DNA from: Lysobacterales bacterium
GTDB lineage: Bacteria; Pseudomonadota; Gammaproteobacteria; Xanthomonadales; Xanthomonadaceae
Direction of reading: 5' to 3'
NCBI GenBank assembly: GCA_016718605.1
Contig: JADKCY010000012.1
Coordinates: 18,257 to 82,256 of the forward strand
DNA: 64,000 nt
Under the pieces are notes generated by a model. The model made no database searches and was not told where the DNA came from. It saw nothing but the letters and a program-made list of their open reading frames with translations. Positions 1 to 7,368 of this stretch are shown here, piece by piece. Each line of letters opens with the position of its first letter. The stretch's first letter is position 1. The position numbers and the translations under genes are program-made.

Positions 1-653
1 TCATCGGGGATAGCCCGAACATCTTCCGGCGCGACCTTCACGACGACGACGCGTCCTTCGCTGCCGTAGTAGCTCGGAAGGTAATCATGCGAACAGAAGT
101 GATAACCGCGCGAGCACGTGTTCGTCCTGTCCGTATCGACATCATCCATCGGCGGAAGCTTGGTGCCGATAGAGTTGTCCGTTGCGCCGTCGTGATACGA
201 CTTATAGTCGCTCCTGACCTTCTTGTAGGCCAAGAAGCAGCCGTCGGCCGTGAGCGGCATCTTGGAGCGTTCGAGCCAGAGGTACAGCTCATCACGCGCG
301 CTCTGGACAGGATTGAGCATGACGCGGTTGAGCAGAAGGCCGAGCGGACCTACGTCGAAGCCGCCGTTGAGCAGTTCCAACAGCCGATCGGAGATGACAC
401 CACGAACTTCGACACCGTTGTACAGTACGGCGTCCTTGCAGATAGTGACTCGCCCGAGCGTCGCCAGCGCGACATAGGCCGGAATATCGATGAGCTTCCG
501 AAGCCGAGAGACCGCTACGGCCTCGCCGATCGAGGGGATGTCCCGAAGGACGGAAAGCACGGCGGCGTGATTGGCGTGTGACTTGTCAACGGTACGCATC
601 TGACCATCGATCAGAATGTTGACAGAATTGGGGGTCATCGTATACCCGAACAT
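1..653 (-). CDS. rIIB-like protein, C-terminus cut off by the window edge
   Basis: 217 codons are visible, starting at an ATG preceded by a TAAGGAG ribosome binding site; the gene runs off position 1. The protein resembles phage T4 RIIB. The diagnostic stretch LTADGCFLAYKKVRSDYKS lies in the second half, followed by a TCSRGYHFCS-like motif and a VVVVKVAPEDVRAIP ending that match the conserved RIIB C-terminal region. RIIA and RIIB of T4 are membrane-associated and act in protection from other phages or prophage exclusion; the exact activity is not known. An rIIA-like gene lies upstream on the same strand with two small genes between them. Function here is by family resemblance only. Confidence 0.85.
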   Translation of the reverse strand, partial: MFGYTMTPNSVNILIDGQMRTVDKSHANHAAVLSVLRDIPSIGEAVAVSRLRKLIDIPAYVALATLGRVTICKDAVLYNGVEVRGVISDRLLELLNGGFDVGPLGLLLNRVMLNPVQSARDELYLWLERSKMPLTADGCFLAYKKVRSDYKSYHDGATDNSIGTKLPPMDDVDTDRTNTCSRGYHFCSHDYLPSYYGSEGRVVVVKVAPEDVRAIPD

Positions 654-777
654 GCTGGTCTCCTTATAGTTGGTGTGCTCAAGAATGTCGAACTAATCGT
701 CCATCCATCACATATCCTGCTCAGTATCTACCACACCCCACCGCAAACAATCAAGCAGGAGATGGGCGCATGGTAAA

Positions 778-885
778 TCAGGCCGGAAGATGTGAGAGGA
801 TGAAAAGCAGCAGCCCGCAAACAATGAGATGGAAGATGCACGTCAGCATGTTGAAGATGTTGCTCAACAGCTGTGTGGTTGTCAA
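778..885 (-). CDS. small single-span membrane peptide (35 aa) between rIIA- and rIIB-like genes
   Basis: Starts at a TTG whose last two bases form the TGA stop of the upstream 86-residue gene (TTGA overlap), an arrangement typical of translational coupling. The product has one strongly hydrophobic segment (about residues 13-33, with the core LIVCGLLLFIL) and no other motif. I do not recognise a family. The coupling and the exact fit into the gap support it; the TTG start and small size keep confidence modest. Confidence 0.4.
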   Translation of the reverse strand: MTTTQLLSNIFNMLTCIFHLIVCGLLLFILSHLPA

Positions 886-1142
886 CGGCTTCTCGATGTT
901 GTAGAGTCCAACACCGGCCAAAAGGAGTCGATAAACGCGCGAACAGTATGAAGCTGTGCCGGCGAGAAGTCGGATAGAACGTACTTTGAGCAGAACAGAG
1001 GCTGCTCCTGGTGCTTCTCGGGCAACGCTTTGCTCTTGGCGAGGTCGGCGAGCTGCTGATCGACGACAGCGATCATCCGATCCTTGGTCTCATTGACGAT
1101 GTCTTCTCGGGCCACGGACGCGCAGCACTCAGCATGTTTCAC
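882..1142 (-). CDS. hypothetical protein, 86 aa
   Basis: Has an excellent GGAGG site about 10 bases before its ATG and sits between the rIIA-like and rIIB-like genes in the same orientation, 24 bases after the rIIA-like stop. The product is soluble-looking, with three cysteines (two near the N-terminus, one mid-protein) and an acidic/basic helical middle. No recognised domain. Its place in the rII-like operon suggests it is co-transcribed with those genes. Confidence 0.65.
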   Translation of the reverse strand: MKHAECCASVAREDIVNETKDRMIAVVDQQLADLAKSKALPEKHQEQPLFCSKYVLSDFSPAQLHTVRAFIDSFWPVLDSTTSRSR

Positions 1143-1166
1143 GGGTACCTCCTATCTGTTCAACAC

Positions 1167-3377
1167 TCATGCGACCGCATCGACAGTATCACGCTCAGCC
1201 GCCGCGTCAACAAGCCTGATGTAATCGATCACCAACGCAGTTAATGGCTCAACGAAGGCGGAGTACCTAGACCAACCACTAATGAAATCTGAAACACGCG
1301 AATACCTAGTATTGAAATCAGTGATAAATGAAATGTCAGGATCCGCAGCGCACGTAGTTACAAACTCAGGTGCGGACGTCGAGTAACACGACGCAATGAT
1401 CCGCTCATAGTGTTTATATACGCCATACTCAGCTGACGGAAGTGCGGAAATGCGGCGCACATATTCGCGCATCGTTTTAGCCGCGACGCTGTTGGCAGAG
1501 GGAAATACTACCTCATCGGTGACAAATGAAGCAATAAGACGAACAGCCGCGTCACCCGTGTAGCTACGTAGATCACGGATGGCGGTCCATTCTGCGGCCT
1601 TGGTGGCGTCAAAATGCGTCATAGCTTCGCGAGCTATGTCCCAAACAGAAACCCAGCCGGAGTTGTTCGTGATGTCACGGCGCGTCGCAGGAATGCCGTA
1701 GACTTGCGCATCGTTTGGGATCATGTTCAATCCCTTGAGGGCGTGAACAAGGCTCCACGCATCTGCCTGCGTGACCGTATTAAGCGCCTCAGAAGACTTC
1801 GGCGCAACAGGAACGTCGATCATGTTCAAGAAACGCCCGTGTGCGAGCGGCATGTAATAGCCCCCATCATCGGCGCTGACTTCCCTGGCGTACAGCGAGT
1901 ATGCCGACGCAAGCTCCTTCACAGCCGCAAGCTCCTTCACAGCCGCACGCGTCTTGCTGCCGGACTTGACAGCACTTGCAGGCTTTGGAATGTCGTGAAC
2001 AAACACGAACACGTCTTCCGGCGGACGCCCCATAATCACGTTCAAGCGCTTGAACAGGACGCTGTTGCGAGAGCACTTGACAAAAAGCGCTCGGCGCTCG
2101 TCAGAATACGTGCGCGAGTAGTGCGCAGCAATCCGCGCCGCTGCGTACGGTGTAGGAACCATAGGATCTTGAACGTACACGACTATTTTACCAGGAGCGA
2201 AATAAAAGCTCCTGTCGCGCATCGTGTTGAGGCGCGGGATAGTCCCGCGCTTGAGCTTGACGTGATCGAGGACGAGAGTGGCGTTACGGATATGTTTCCG
2301 CCCGATTTCCAAGGTACTACCGCGACGACGGCACACAGTTTTCAAAGAGAAGCCACTGAAAACGGCATTCTCAAAGATGGAGTAAGGAACACCACTATTC
2401 AACAACTCACTACGGAGTATCATGAATTCCCAATAAGTCTTGACGCCAGAAAGCGCCGAGACGTAATGGTCATGCATTTCGGCCAAGATCTGATCGAGGC
2501 GCGCGCGAATGTTGGCGCAGGTTTGAGCATCGTAGCCGAGCGCTTCACGATTTGCGCTGATTTCCAGCAAACCGATGTCGAAATCGATCAGAAGGCAGCT
2601 CCGCAGCAGCTCGGCGTGCTCGTCTGACAAATTAGGGATAGAGTAGCTGGACAACGGATAAATGACGCAACCTTGACGCGCTTGCGCCAAAAAATATCGG
2701 CTACCGGCCGCGAACAGCTTCCATCCGTTACCAGAAAAAAGAACAGGATCAGCGTCAGGCTTGACACTAGTTGAGCCAGTAAACACTGGGATCACGTCGA
2801 ACCCGTGAACAACACCACGCGCCGCCGTGGCGAATGCGCCGTAATCGTACGTCTTCACAGGAAACGACACGGCGAAGCCCTGCGGCTCATCAGACGCTTC
2901 ATCAGACATGCGGGAAATCTGCGGCACGTAATCGGTGCCGATGTAGGCAGAATACGTACGCTTCCGGCCGTCAAGCCACGCGGTGACAGTGAACGTGTCC
3001 GTGTAGGCGAACGGACTCTTTGAGCCGAGGCCCAGCTTTCCGACCTGCGTATTCGTGTCTTCCTTTGAAGACTCGAACACAGTCGTGTATAGATGCATGA
3101 CGCCGTCATCGGACAGGCTCACGCCATAATCGCGGACTGTGAACGTCGGATCGGAGAATGTCGGAAGATGACAGTCGAACGGAACGTCGGCCTTGTTTGC
3201 CATGACGTGGCTATCGTACGCGTTCGTCCAAAGCTCGCGAACGACGGCGCGGATCTTATCGGAGTACAGCCCGTCAATCAGAACCTTGAACGCCTTGCCG
3301 TTCGCCTTGATCGAAAAGGTGTTCGTGGCCTGTACGCCATAAGAACTGACTTCTCGCGGCGCCATTGCGGTCAACAT
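1167..3377 (-). CDS. rIIA-like protein with GHKL-type ATPase domain
   Basis: 736 residues, starting at an ATG with AAGGAG 8 bases upstream. The N-terminal 200 residues carry the signatures of a GHKL (HSP90/gyrase B/MutL) ATP-binding fold: an N-box ELWTNAYDSH (residues 48-57), a G1-like DYGVSLSDDG (83-92) and a G2 loop GLGSKSP (116-122). This is the layout of T4 RIIA-like proteins, which act with RIIB at the membrane. The rest shows no motif I can name. It heads a minus-strand operon with an 86-aa gene, a membrane peptide and the rIIB-like gene. ATPase activity is inferred from the motifs; the biological target is unknown. Confidence 0.88.
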   Translation of the reverse strand: MLTAMAPREVSSYGVQATNTFSIKANGKAFKVLIDGLYSDKIRAVVRELWTNAYDSHVMANKADVPFDCHLPTFSDPTFTVRDYGVSLSDDGVMHLYTTVFESSKEDTNTQVGKLGLGSKSPFAYTDTFTVTAWLDGRKRTYSAYIGTDYVPQISRMSDEASDEPQGFAVSFPVKTYDYGAFATAARGVVHGFDVIPVFTGSTSVKPDADPVLFSGNGWKLFAAGSRYFLAQARQGCVIYPLSSYSIPNLSDEHAELLRSCLLIDFDIGLLEISANREALGYDAQTCANIRARLDQILAEMHDHYVSALSGVKTYWEFMILRSELLNSGVPYSIFENAVFSGFSLKTVCRRRGSTLEIGRKHIRNATLVLDHVKLKRGTIPRLNTMRDRSFYFAPGKIVVYVQDPMVPTPYAAARIAAHYSRTYSDERRALFVKCSRNSVLFKRLNVIMGRPPEDVFVFVHDIPKPASAVKSGSKTRAAVKELAAVKELASAYSLYAREVSADDGGYYMPLAHGRFLNMIDVPVAPKSSEALNTVTQADAWSLVHALKGLNMIPNDAQVYGIPATRRDITNNSGWVSVWDIAREAMTHFDATKAAEWTAIRDLRSYTGDAAVRLIASFVTDEVVFPSANSVAAKTMREYVRRISALPSAEYGVYKHYERIIASCYSTSAPEFVTTCAADPDISFITDFNTRYSRVSDFISGWSRYSAFVEPLTALVIDYIRLVDAAAERDTVDAVA

Positions 3378-3496
3378 CTAACAATCTCCTTCACAGCCCA
3401 TGTCCCAAAATCCATGAACGAAGAATAGGACATCACCACATAACGAAGCAAGCGCCACCGTGCGGCATAGTTAATTGACTGCGCGCATCATTCGTG

Positions 3497-3523
3497 TTGA
3501 CGCCGCTGTTCAACATGTACTAA
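3497..3523 (+). promoter_or_regulatory. possible promoter for the glucosaminidase gene
   Basis: TTGACG and TACTAA separated by 15 bases, in the gap between the divergent rIIA-like and glucosaminidase genes. The spacing is short for sigma-70. If used, transcription would begin almost at the ATG at 3533, which would favour the ATG at 3551 as the true start or leaderless translation. Confidence 0.3.
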
Positions 3524-3532
3524 ACTGCGCCC

Positions 3533-4024
3533 ATGACACAAACCTCAAAGATGAGCCCATACCTGCCGGGGAACACGGATCCTGGATTCCTCAACCTGAT
3601 CGAGGTGTACAGGGGCGCAGACATCGAATTTCCGCAGCTGAAAGCGATGACCCTAGCGCAGTGGGCGCTGGAAAGTGGTTGGGGCCTGTCCGACTTGGCC
3701 ATGAAGAACAACAACTTCGCCGGGATGAAGTGGCGTAAAGGCATGCAGCCGTTCGGCTGGGCCGTTACTTACAAAGACTGGCAAGGGAAAGTGGACCCGT
3801 ATGTTCACTTCCGGGATAAGGCGGCGTTCATTTCTGGATACTGGGCCAGATTCGACATCGTCAGCGCATACCCGAACTGGCGTAAACACGTACATTCGGG
3901 AGACGCGTTCATCGACTATATCGGCCCGATTTGGGTCGGCATGTCACCCACGCACAACGAGAAATATGTGAAGGACATCAAACGTCTATGCAGGAACAGG
4001 CTGGAACCGCTGTTAAAGACATGA
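3533..4024 (+). CDS. GH73-family glucosaminidase, putative endolysin
   Basis: 163 residues covering one glycoside hydrolase family 73 domain, which cuts N-acetylglucosamine linkages in peptidoglycan. The motif ALESGWG places the catalytic glutamate at residue 47, followed by the family landmark NNFAGMKW (60-67) and a later YVHFRDKAAFISGYW region. There is no signal peptide, so the enzyme would need the holins encoded convergently at 4865-5484 to reach the wall. No clear ribosome binding site precedes the first ATG; the in-frame ATG at 3551 is an alternative start. A separate amidase at 56144-57124 gives this phage two wall-degrading enzymes; which is the main endolysin is unclear, and a virion role is possible. 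Confidence 0.85.
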   Translation: MTQTSKMSPYLPGNTDPGFLNLIEVYRGADIEFPQLKAMTLAQWALESGWGLSDLAMKNNNFAGMKWRKGMQPFGWAVTYKDWQGKVDPYVHFRDKAAFISGYWARFDIVSAYPNWRKHVHSGDAFIDYIGPIWVGMSPTHNEKYVKDIKRLCRNRLEPLLKT

Positions 4025-4452
4025 GGATGTCACCGATCGGTGATATCTCGCGGGGGTTCATTCACAATCCGGTTGCGCTGATCGATAACCCGTACGCGTC
4101 TATTGCGCAACGCTACGGTCTCATCATGGAGAACCTGTCAGAGGCGCGACAGCGCCCCATCCATGCTGACTTCGAGGACGCATTCAACCGCGTATATGCG
4201 TCTGGAACAATGAATGAAGTTGCTGCGGCAATCGATTTGAATCGGCTGCTGTGTTTCTTCTACATGATGCTCCACAACAACAACATCGGACGGGCGCACA
4301 CAAACATCTGGAGATCGGCGAACGCAGAGAAGTGGGTAGCGAAGCTGGTTGCTCGGTTCCAGCAAACCGAGCACTGCACCATCAATGACGAGACCGGTGT
4401 GTATACGCCGGCCAAACTTCCAGAGAAGGTGATTCACACATGGCTGAACTGA
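4021..4452 (+). CDS. hypothetical protein, 143 aa
   Basis: Starts at an ATG overlapping the stop of the glucosaminidase gene (ATGA), so the two are probably translationally coupled. The frame is open further upstream, but those starts would lie inside the previous gene. The product is mostly helical, with aromatic and histidine-rich stretches around FFYMMLHNNN near the middle. No recognised domain. It belongs to the short plus-strand run that begins with the glucosaminidase. Confidence 0.65.
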   Translation: MRMSPIGDISRGFIHNPVALIDNPYASIAQRYGLIMENLSEARQRPIHADFEDAFNRVYASGTMNEVAAAIDLNRLLCFFYMMLHNNNIGRAHTNIWRSANAEKWVAKLVARFQQTEHCTINDETGVYTPAKLPEKVIHTWLN

Positions 4453-4613
4453 ATACCGACGCTATCACAACCGAGGCCGAGTATGAGGCCGTGTTGGTGC
4501 GCATCAACAGTCTGTGGGGCTCCATGCCGAACACCCCGGAATACCGGGAGCTGAACGACGCCGTCAGGCGCGCCGAGGAATGGGAGATCACGCATTACAA
4601 GTTCACGTATTAA
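4440..4613 (+). CDS. small helical protein, 57 aa; probably the N-terminal part of a frame-disrupted gene
   Basis: Overlaps the end of the previous gene by 13 bases. The segment TEAEYEAVLVRINSLWGSMP resembles the N-terminal helix of HigA-like antitoxin/XRE proteins, but no helix-turn-helix follows. The frame stops at TAA (4611) in the context ACGTATTAAGG. Removing one T there would read straight into the frame that continues to 4926 and give a 161-residue protein; the total 4440-4926 minus one base is an exact multiple of three. So this is either a real small gene, a gene split by a one-base error, or a +1 frameshift at a stop codon. Confidence 0.5.
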   Translation: MAELNTDAITTEAEYEAVLVRINSLWGSMPNTPEYRELNDAVRRAEEWEITHYKFTY

Positions 4614-4680
4614 GGATGCTAGGGGTGAACCGTACACGATAGGCACGACAAAGCTTTCTGCGCTGTACAAGTTCACCTAT

Positions 4681-4926
4681 TTGGGCAAGGTTTTTTACGC
4701 ACACAACTTGGTTGATGTGCGCGGACGGCTGTGCGTCGGGACGTGGCAATTTTCCCACGAAGGTGTCCCAATAACGTATATCCGGGATTCCTCAATCTCC
4801 GCAGCGCACACCGAATTTGTGTGGATGGCGAAGCAGATGGGTGATGTTGAATTTTTGAAGAAGCTCAAAGAAGCTTCAACTGCGAATCAACTAAAGATGC
4901 GCGCAGCTGCTGCCGAGAAACAATAA
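4681..4926 (+). CDS. hypothetical protein, probably the C-terminal part of the gene starting at 4440
   Basis: The only standard start in this frame is a TTG at 4681 without a ribosome binding site, yet the frame is open back to 4555 and reads like coding sequence (KDARGEPYTIGTTKLSALYK). This supports a link with the 57-aa frame upstream. The peptide YKFTY occurs at the end of that frame and again just before this TTG, from a 16 bp direct repeat with one mismatch 70 bases apart. The last 62 bases overlap the convergent membrane-protein gene on the other strand. No recognised domain. Confidence 0.45.
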   Translation: MGKVFYAHNLVDVRGRLCVGTWQFSHEGVPITYIRDSSISAAHTEFVWMAKQMGDVEFLKKLKEASTANQLKMRAAAAEKQ

Positions 4927-5149
4927 ACCGAGCAGCGCGCCGCGAACGACGACAGCGCGAATAATGCTCACTCAGCAGGATGTACGCGTGTTCGCCCATA
5001 AGCGCGGACATGTATCCAAGAACGCCTGTAGCAAACATGGCGACATCATGTGATCCGCCGTAGCGCATCACGATCGGCGCAGTAAATTGTCCGATCAATC
5101 CGGCCACAACAGCGTTCACGGCCCACAGGTATTTCGGCAACTTATTCAT
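4865..5149 (-). CDS. second holin-like small membrane protein, 94 aa
   Basis: Coupled by an ATGA overlap to the LydA-type holin upstream. Two hydrophobic segments, about residues 8-30 and 38-58, are followed by a very basic tail (SRCRRSRRAAR). Paired small membrane proteins next to each other are commonly holin and antiholin, and the position beside a holin and opposite a glucosaminidase fits lysis control. The tail overlaps the 3' end of the convergent plus-strand gene by 62 bases. The role is inferred from topology and context. Confidence 0.65.
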   Translation of the reverse strand: MNKLPKYLWAVNAVVAGLIGQFTAPIVMRYGGSHDVAMFATGVLGYMSALMGEHAYILLSEHYSRCRRSRRAARFIVSRQQLRASLVDSQLKLL

Positions 5150-5484
5150 TCTGCACCCGTGTCGGATTTGTTGTTCGCATCAGTGGGGGTTCGCATCTTC
5201 CCACCAAATTTATCTTGGAAGATAGATGCGATCCAGTCAAGCCCCTGCGTACCCAAATAACCGCCAACACCGGCAGCTACAAGAGCCCAGTCGGGCTGAA
5301 ACTTGATGACCGCCTGCGCAACCATGAATCCAGAAAACCCGGACACAACGGTGTGCGCCGCCAACATGCTGAGTTGCGGGGCTTTTCCAGTACGAATGTA
5401 CCGATCGAGGTAACGCGCAACTCCGCCACACATGGCGAGAAACACCCACATGATCTCGGCGGTGTTCTGAAAGAATGAGTTCAT
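5146..5484 (-). CDS. LydA-like holin (holin superfamily III type)
   Basis: 112 residues, ATG with GGAG 6 bases upstream. The N-terminal sequence IMWVFLAMCGGVARYLDRYI and the later VVSGFSGFMVAQA segment match LydA-type phage holins, with about three membrane spans and a short charged tail. Holins accumulate in the inner membrane and form the lesions that release endolysin. It is the first gene of a two-gene minus-strand operon, with a TTGACA-18-TATGGT promoter upstream. The convergent glucosaminidase gene supplies a likely partner. Confidence 0.8.
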   Translation of the reverse strand: MNSFFQNTAEIMWVFLAMCGGVARYLDRYIRTGKAPQLSMLAAHTVVSGFSGFMVAQAVIKFQPDWALVAAGVGGYLGTQGLDWIASIFQDKFGGKMRTPTDANNKSDTGAE

Positions 5485-5510
5485 CGCGGGCTCCGAAGAT
5501 TACAGTCGGC

Positions 5511-5540
5511 ACCATAGCGGGGAATAAAGTACAATGTCAA
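5511..5540 (-). promoter_or_regulatory. sigma-70 promoter for the holin operon
   Basis: On the minus strand, TTGACA (5540-5535) and TATGGT (5516-5511) are separated by 18 bases and lie just upstream of the holin start at 5484. The -35 box is a perfect consensus. Confidence 0.6.
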
Positions 5541-5550
5541 CCTCGAATTA

Positions 5551-5594
5551 ACCACGCAGCACTATAGGTTTAGGATATCTCATGTGTGCGTGGT
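5551..5594. repeat. 8 bp inverted repeat upstream of the recombinase gene
   Basis: ACCACGCA at 5551-5558 and its exact complement TGCGTGGT at 5587-5594, 28 bases apart, between the divergent holin and recombinase genes. It could be an operator or a recombinase arm site. The arms are too far apart for a standard dif-type crossover site. Confidence 0.4.
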
Positions 5595-5632
5595 AGGGTG
5601 TTTATGTGAGATTGGTGATTGGAGAAATTGAA

Positions 5633-6217
5633 ATGGCTCAAGCGAAGACGTTGACGAATGATCAGCTGCTGCAAGTCCTTGATTATGTGGCGAAAAACAG
5701 CAGCATGCCTATTCGTGATTACGCAATAATCCTTCTGTCGTTCAAGGCGGGACTCCGTGCACAGGAAATCGCTGGGTTGCAGTGGCGAAACGTCACAACC
5801 GCCAGCGGAGAAATCTCCGATGTGGTCATTGAAATCCCGGCAAGCATCGCCAAGAAAGGCCATAAGCGGGCCATCCCGATGCACTCCGCTGTCCACGTCG
5901 CCCTGCAGGCGCTGCACAAAGTGGCGCAAGCGCGGAAACAAAATGACACTGTCATCACCGCACGCGACGGCGTCAGCGAAGTCAGCCCGAACACACTGCA
6001 GCGCTACATCTCGCGCCTGTACACGGCTGCGGGACTGTACGGCGTCACGTCACACAGTGGCCGGCGCACCTTCATCACGCGAGCCGCTCGTATCGCGAAC
6101 ACTCACGGATGTTCACTGAAAGACGTTCAACTGATCGCCGGGCACAAATATATTGACACAACCGAACACTACGTCGATGCGTCTGACCGCGTCAGCGACC
6201 TCGTTAACGCAATCTAA
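5633..6217 (+). CDS. int: tyrosine recombinase / phage integrase
   Basis: 194 residues from an ATG with GGAG 7 bases upstream. The catalytic core is clear: first arginine in GLRAQEIAGLQW, a KKGHKRAIPM segment with the beta-hairpin lysine, the HSGRRTF box (His and second Arg), GHKYIDTTEHYV with the third His/Lys box and the nucleophilic tyrosine. It is short: the arm-binding and most of the core-binding domain of lambda-type integrases is missing, so it is nearer to minimal Xer-like recombinases. No repressor is recognisable nearby and no host-like attachment site is adjacent, so it may resolve phage DNA or be a leftover, not necessarily a sign of lysogeny. Confidence 0.88.
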   Translation: MAQAKTLTNDQLLQVLDYVAKNSSMPIRDYAIILLSFKAGLRAQEIAGLQWRNVTTASGEISDVVIEIPASIAKKGHKRAIPMHSAVHVALQALHKVAQARKQNDTVITARDGVSEVSPNTLQRYISRLYTAAGLYGVTSHSGRRTFITRAARIANTHGCSLKDVQLIAGHKYIDTTEHYVDASDRVSDLVNAI

Positions 6218-6284
6218 CGCGATTTGACGTGACACGCTGCGTCGCGCCATGCTATTGAGAACAGGATAAGACCGGAGGCCGGCT

Positions 6285-6500
6285 ATGACCACGCCAACCA
6301 AGGAAAAAGCGCTCACAGCTATGAGGAAGCTCTTTTACGAGGGCGGTGTAACCATGTCACGCGAATGGCCGGTACACGCTTACCGAAAACCACGCAATCG
6401 GATGTACCAGCATCGAGAAAATGGCGCTCTCGATGCTGACGACATCACGACCAACGAAATCGCTCCAGAGCTGTTCCCGCTGAAGACAGACGGATCGTAA
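6285..6500 (+). CDS. hypothetical protein, 71 aa
   Basis: ATG with GGAGG 6 bases upstream, between the recombinase and the HslV-like gene, all on the plus strand. The sequence is polar, with a basic middle (YRKPRNRMYQHR) and an acidic C-terminal half. No recognised domain. Confidence 0.7.
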   Translation: MTTPTKEKALTAMRKLFYEGGVTMSREWPVHAYRKPRNRMYQHRENGALDADDITTNEIAPELFPLKTDGS

Positions 6501-6517
6501 TCAACGACGGAGGCCCG

Positions 6518-7015
6518 ATGACGACAATCGCGTGGAACAATACTGAGATCGCCTGGGACTCTCAACAGACCAGCGGCACGGACATCAAATGGATGGATAA
6601 AAACAAAGTCCGCGTCAAAGATGGTAAAATTTACGCACTGGCCGGAGATCCGCGTGTATTTGAGGCCCTGATCGCTTGGGAAAAGGGGGGCGCAGTCCCT
6701 GACGAGTTTCCAGCAGAACAGTCTGACATTATCGCTGTTTTCTTCGGCGAAGAAGTTAAAGTATACATGCTTGGATACCCGCTAACGCGCGTCCGAGACA
6801 TGTACGCGCTAGGAACTGGCGGAGATCTTGCAGTAATTGCCATGCGGGCAGGACTTACACCGACCGCCGCTGTCACGCTTGTCGCAGATATGGACATCTA
6901 TACCGGTGGTCCTATCAATTCACTACAGTTCGCCGACGTATTGGGAGCGCCAGAACCCCGTATTCGCGCAATCAGACCGGCAAATGAGCTTCTATTTCAA
7001 AAGACCTCGGAGTAA
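6518..7015 (+). CDS. HslV/20S proteasome beta-subunit-like Ntn hydrolase
   Basis: 165 residues, with GGAGG upstream of the ATG. The protein begins Met-Thr-Thr, giving the N-terminal threonine nucleophile of the proteasome/HslV family once Met is removed. Asp14 (in the IAWDSQ strand) and Lys30 (in NKVRV) occupy the positions of the family's catalytic Asp and Lys. Later landmarks are YALGTGGDLAVIAM and MDIYTGGPIN, typical of the C-terminal half of these folds. No HslU-like unfoldase is in the window. Such proteins are known in several phages; the target, and whether it is a protease, are not established. Confidence 0.8.
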   Translation: MTTIAWNNTEIAWDSQQTSGTDIKWMDKNKVRVKDGKIYALAGDPRVFEALIAWEKGGAVPDEFPAEQSDIIAVFFGEEVKVYMLGYPLTRVRDMYALGTGGDLAVIAMRAGLTPTAAVTLVADMDIYTGGPINSLQFADVLGAPEPRIRAIRPANELLFQKTSE

Positions 7016-7017
7016 CA

Positions 7018-7368
7018 ATGCTGGACGTATACAAGCTCGGCGACCCGTGCTGGATTGCGCTCGGAAGTGACGAAATATCGCTCGGTTCGCTCGTTCCTGG
7101 TAGGGTCGTGGCTGAACTAACAATTCCGAACCACCCGACGCGATATTACATCATCGAAACGGAACATGCGGCGCATCCGTATCTCGAAATTCGTGATGCG
7201 CTGTTGATGTCAAGGACGGCTGAGACATTCCCTGGGTTCAGCGGGGCGCCCATTCCTCCAGATTTGGTCACACACGTTGGGAAGCTTCTTGCCTCCGACG
7301 TTGACACCGGCATGGAAGACGACGGCACCTATTTTGACGACGACGGAGCCTCAAATGTTTCACACTGA
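7018..7368 (+). CDS. hypothetical protein, 116 aa
   Basis: Starts 2 bases after the stop of the HslV-like gene, with GGAG in that gene's last codons. The C-terminus is acidic (MEDDGTYFDDDG) and overlaps the start of the primase-helicase gene by 14 bases. The N-terminal part looks like a small beta-rich fold (LGDPCWIALGSDEISLG). No recognised domain. Tight spacing places it in one operon with the HslV-like and primase-helicase genes. Confidence 0.7.
   Translation: MLDVYKLGDPCWIALGSDEISLGSLVPGRVVAELTIPNHPTRYYIIETEHAAHPYLEIRDALLMSRTAETFPGFSGAPIPPDLVTHVGKLLASDVDTGMEDDGTYFDDDGASNVSH

Noticed and set aside
1614..2627. 337-residue plus-strand open frame
   Set aside because: Lies wholly antisense to the rIIA-like gene, Arg/His-rich composition typical of a shadow frame, no ribosome binding site.
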